Assembly (NCBI GenBank): GCA_030614485.1
Contig: JAUWTY010000055.1
Span: forward strand, 1 to 7,282
DNA from: Methanosarcinales archaeon
GTDB lineage: Archaea > Halobacteriota > Methanosarcinia > Methanosarcinales > Methanocomedenaceae
Length of the DNA: 7,282 bases
Direction of reading: 5' to 3'
The translations under genes were made by a program, and so were the position numbers. Of the stretch, positions 5,476-7,282 are shown one piece after another. A model generated the notes under the pieces. The model ran no database searches, was not told the DNA's origin, and saw nothing but the letters and a program-made list of their open reading frames with translations. How positions within the stretch are numbered: position 1 is the first letter of the stretch; every line of letters begins with the position of its first letter.

Positions 5476-6684
5476 TTAACGATTCCTGTGCCTGTTAGGT
5501 TGCTGACCCTTTCTTGAGATGGCTTTATTCATGTTTCTATGTGGTTTTCGCACCACGACCTTCTCAAAGCTAGGTACTTTCACTTTCTTTATATCTATAT
5601 CATTTCCTCTCAATATACTTGAAAAATTGCCCAGGTCACTTCTGGAAATGATGCTTATTGCCTTCCCATGGGCTCCTGCTCTTGCAGTTCTGCCGATCCT
5701 GTGGATATACTGGTTGCTCTCCCTGGGTACATCATAATTATAAACATGGGAAATACCCTCGATATCGAGCCCTCTTGCAGCTACATCTGTGCATACAAGG
5801 ACACATGATTTCCCTGTACTGAATCGCTTCATGATATTATTCCGTTTACCCTGGGTCAATCCGCCATGAATAGCCTGTGCATCAATATTTGAAGCTCTCA
5901 GGTTCTTTGCAACTTTGTCAGTATTTCTTTTAGTATTGCAGAAAACCATTACCAGATCTGATTTTTCATGGTGCAACAGATGTACCAGTAAAGATAATTT
6001 CATATCATCTTTAACCTGGTAATATGTCTGATCCAGATTACCCGCGTCAACATAAGGATCAACAGAGACCTGAAGCGGTTTTTTCATGCTGTTCCTGGAG
6101 AGTTTGACAATATCTCTTGAGATCGTTGCCGAGAATAAAAGAGTTTGCCTGTCCTGGGGACACTGTTTGATGATTTTTTCCACATCCTGTTTGAATCCCA
6201 TATCAAACATACGGTCTGCTTCATCAAGTACAAGGGTTTCTACTTTACCCAATTTTATTGTTTTTCTTGCGAGATGGTCAAGCATCCTGCCTGGTGTTCC
6301 TACAACAACATCTGCAGTCTTCAATGCCTTGATCTGCGGGTTGATACCCATACCCCCATAGACTGCAACGACCTCTAAAGGTCTGTGTTTTGAAAATTGC
6401 CTGAAACTGTTTGCGACCTGCTCTGCCAGTTCCCTGGTGGGAGTCATGATTAAAGCCTGGATACCATTTCCTTTGATAGAATTTTGCAATATACCTGATG
6501 CAAACGCAAGCGTTTTTCCGGAACCTGTAGATGACCCGGCTATAACATCGTTTCCTGCAAGAATTAAAGGAATGGCTTTTTCCTGTATTTCAGTGGGACT
6601 TTCAAATCTCTGTTCAATTATTGATTTTAAAATAGGCTTCGTTATACCTAATTTTTTGAAACTTTCCATATTAAAACTTTCCAT
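5476..6684 (-). CDS. DEAD-box ATP-dependent RNA helicase
   Basis: A 402-residue helicase that unwinds short RNA duplexes with ATP, likely in ribosome assembly or mRNA remodelling. All core motifs are present: Q motif PTEIQ (30-34), I STGSGKT (52-58), Ia PTRELAEQ (82-89), Ib TPGRMLDH (130-137), II DEAD (154-157), III SAT (185-187), IV MVFCNTKR (246-253), V ARGLDIEG (303-310) and VI HRIGRTARAG (328-337). The tail after 375 is short and very basic (Arg, Lys, His, Asn), a probable RNA-binding extension; there is no DbpA-type RNA-recognition domain. The N-terminus repeats MESF (1-4 and 6-9), encoded by a near-perfect 15-base tandem repeat. The second ATG (6667-6669) would give 397 residues and is equally likely. 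Neither ATG has a clear ribosome site. GC content (about 40%) is lower than in the left half of the window. The leader holds a hairpin plus U8, suggesting regulated, possibly cold-responsive, expression as is known for some archaeal DEAD-box genes. Confidence 0.95.
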   Translation of the reverse strand: MESFNMESFKKLGITKPILKSIIEQRFESPTEIQEKAIPLILAGNDVIAGSSTGSGKTLAFASGILQNSIKGNGIQALIMTPTRELAEQVANSFRQFSKHRPLEVVAVYGGMGINPQIKALKTADVVVGTPGRMLDHLARKTIKLGKVETLVLDEADRMFDMGFKQDVEKIIKQCPQDRQTLLFSATISRDIVKLSRNSMKKPLQVSVDPYVDAGNLDQTYYQVKDDMKLSLLVHLLHHEKSDLVMVFCNTKRNTDKVAKNLRASNIDAQAIHGGLTQGKRNNIMKRFSTGKSCVLVCTDVAARGLDIEGISHVYNYDVPRESNQYIHRIGRTARAGAHGKAISIISRSDLGNFSSILRGNDIDIKKVKVPSFEKVVVRKPHRNMNKAISRKGQQPNRHRNR

Positions 6685-6692
6685 AATTTTTC

Positions 6693-6718
6693 AAAAAAAA
6701 GCTGCTTAATGGCTTTTT
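6693..6718 (-). promoter_or_regulatory. Leader hairpin followed by U8 just before the helicase start
   Basis: On the minus strand AAAAAGC (6718-6712) pairs perfectly with GCTTTTT (6702-6696) across a 9-base loop, and the T-run extends to eight (6700-6693), like an intrinsic terminator. It lies between the predicted transcription start (about 6715) and the ATG at 6684. If transcription starts a few bases later, the first arm is shortened. A temperature- or factor-sensitive attenuator is possible. Confidence 0.5.
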
Positions 6719-6737
6719 CCTGGTAACTTCGCTGAGT

Positions 6738-6744
6738 TATATAT
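6738..6744 (-). promoter_or_regulatory. TATA box of the helicase gene
   Basis: On the minus strand TTTAATATATAACTC contains TATATAA, a strong archaeal TATA element. It predicts a start near 6715 and a leader of about 30 bases. Confidence 0.65.
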
Positions 6745-6808
6745 TAAAACAATTAAGAGCCATTAGCACAACTTACGATAGTTAAGATTAATTTACGCTT
6801 AAAAGTTA

Positions 6809-7147
6809 TTGAGCGGTCTTAATGCTGGATGCAGCCTTATACTTTTGCTTGATTCTTATATCGAGATTATCAGTGATGTGCCCGTGTGGTACGGAGGAGA
6901 TTACAAAATCGATTTGAAGGGGTCAGATTTTCCCACCTGTTGCGCATACCAGTTGAAACTCAGGGCATGGAAGAGAACTTTTAGGGGTTGTGGTAATCCC
7001 TATAATTTCCGCTGGAATATTACAGAGTATAGTTTCACTGTGATACGGGAAGATCTCATTGGAAATCCTCTGTTTAAGGAATGTTGGGGGATGTGTCCTG
7101 ATAAAAAGGTAACGGTAGGGAAAACGGTAACTGATGTAATTCAATAA
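6809..7147 (+). pseudogene. Fragment of an unrecognised cysteine-rich, probably exported protein
   Basis: An open frame of 112 codons, ending at TAA 7145-7147. It has no ATG start; the only candidates are TTG 6809 and inner GTG codons, none with a ribosome site. The frame is closed by TAA at 6800-6802. The composition looks like a real protein: VPVWYGGDYKIDL (24-36), CCAYQLKLRAWKRT (44-57), NPYNFRWNITEYSFTVI (63-79), with cysteines at 8, 44, 45, 61, 92 and 96 and many aromatic residues. This suggests a beta-rich, disulphide-bonded extracellular domain. There is no signal peptide or membrane anchor, which such a protein would need, so the N-terminal part is probably lost. A strong terminator overlaps its stop, as expected for a former gene end. 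I do not recognise the family. It could instead be an intact small protein using TTG. Confidence 0.45.
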
Positions 7148-7177
7148 GGGGAAACCCTTATTGATTTTATTTTTTTT
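7142..7177 (+). terminator. Perfect 9-bp hairpin with GAAA loop plus T-tract
   Basis: CAATAAGGG (7142-7150) and CCCTTATTG (7155-7163) pair perfectly around a GAAA tetraloop, followed by a T-rich run with eight consecutive T residues (7170-7177). The stop codon of the preceding frame lies within the first arm, so the hairpin marks the end of that gene. Confidence 0.8.
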
Positions 7178-7207
7178 CTCAATGCTGCTTGTTAAGATCG
7201 TCAACGA

Positions 7208-7258
7208 CCCCGGATTTCGCTATGCTCAAATCCGGGGCATCTCAAGTTGATGCTCGTT
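7208..7258. repeat. REP-like palindrome cluster
   Basis: CCCCGGATTT (7208-7217) and AAATCCGGGG (7228-7237) form a perfect 10-bp GC-rich stem with a 10-base loop. Beyond it, TCAAC (7201-7205) can pair with GTTGA (7246-7250), and GCATC (7237-7241) with GATGC (7249-7253). No T-tract follows directly, so it is less like a terminator than an intergenic repeat. A further palindrome, ATATTA (7267-7272) and TAATAT (7276-7281), lies at the window's end. The rest of 7178-7282 shows no gene. Confidence 0.5.
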
Positions 7259-7282
7259 ATTTTTGTATATTATCGTAATATC

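Overview
The window comes from a euryarchaeon, most likely a methanogen-type or ANME-type member of the Methanosarcinales. The evidence is a one-domain archaeal histone, the archaeal-lipid prenyltransferase digeranylgeranylglyceryl phosphate synthase, an archaeal RNase P RNA, TATA-type promoters and T-tract terminators. The order is inferred from protein character; no database search was possible.

Layout. Positions 1-201 hold the C-terminal third of a cyclophilin-type peptidyl-prolyl isomerase. A long interrupted palindrome (212-255) surrounds a TATA-like sequence in front of nadA (quinolinate synthase), whose stop overlaps the start of the lipid UbiA-family gene, forming a coupled pair. A 200-base AT-rich gap carries the T-tract end of that unit and the histone promoter. 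The histone gene (2290-2508) ends in a clean hairpin plus T8 terminator. Between histone and thiL, the minus strand carries a decayed fragment that reads like the C-terminal half of a Roadblock/LC7 domain. thiL (thiamine-monophosphate kinase), probably leaderless, is followed 25 bases later by a zinc-ribbon plus Met-10/Trm5-like methyltransferase of unknown substrate.

The 4827-5475 stretch has no protein gene. It encodes RNase P RNA (rnpB) on the minus strand, convergent with the methyltransferase, with its own promoter and T-tract end. Upstream of rnpB on the same strand lies a DEAD-box RNA helicase (5476-6684) with structured hairpins at its 3' end and a hairpin plus U8 in its short leader. 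Divergent from it, 6809-7147 is a start-less fragment of an unrecognised cysteine-rich protein ending in a perfect hairpin terminator. The last 100 bases hold REP-like palindromes.

How the genes relate: mostly housekeeping functions (NAD synthesis, membrane lipid synthesis, chromatin, thiamine, tRNA 5' processing, RNA unwinding), with no sign of a defence island, CRISPR array or insertion sequence. The GC content falls from about 50-60% in the thiL-methyltransferase-rnpB block to about 40% in the helicase and right flank. I did not find a convincing undescribed multi-gene system. The points most worth checking are the nadA palindrome, the helicase leader hairpin, the Roadblock-like remnant with an internal TAG, and the orphan methyltransferase.
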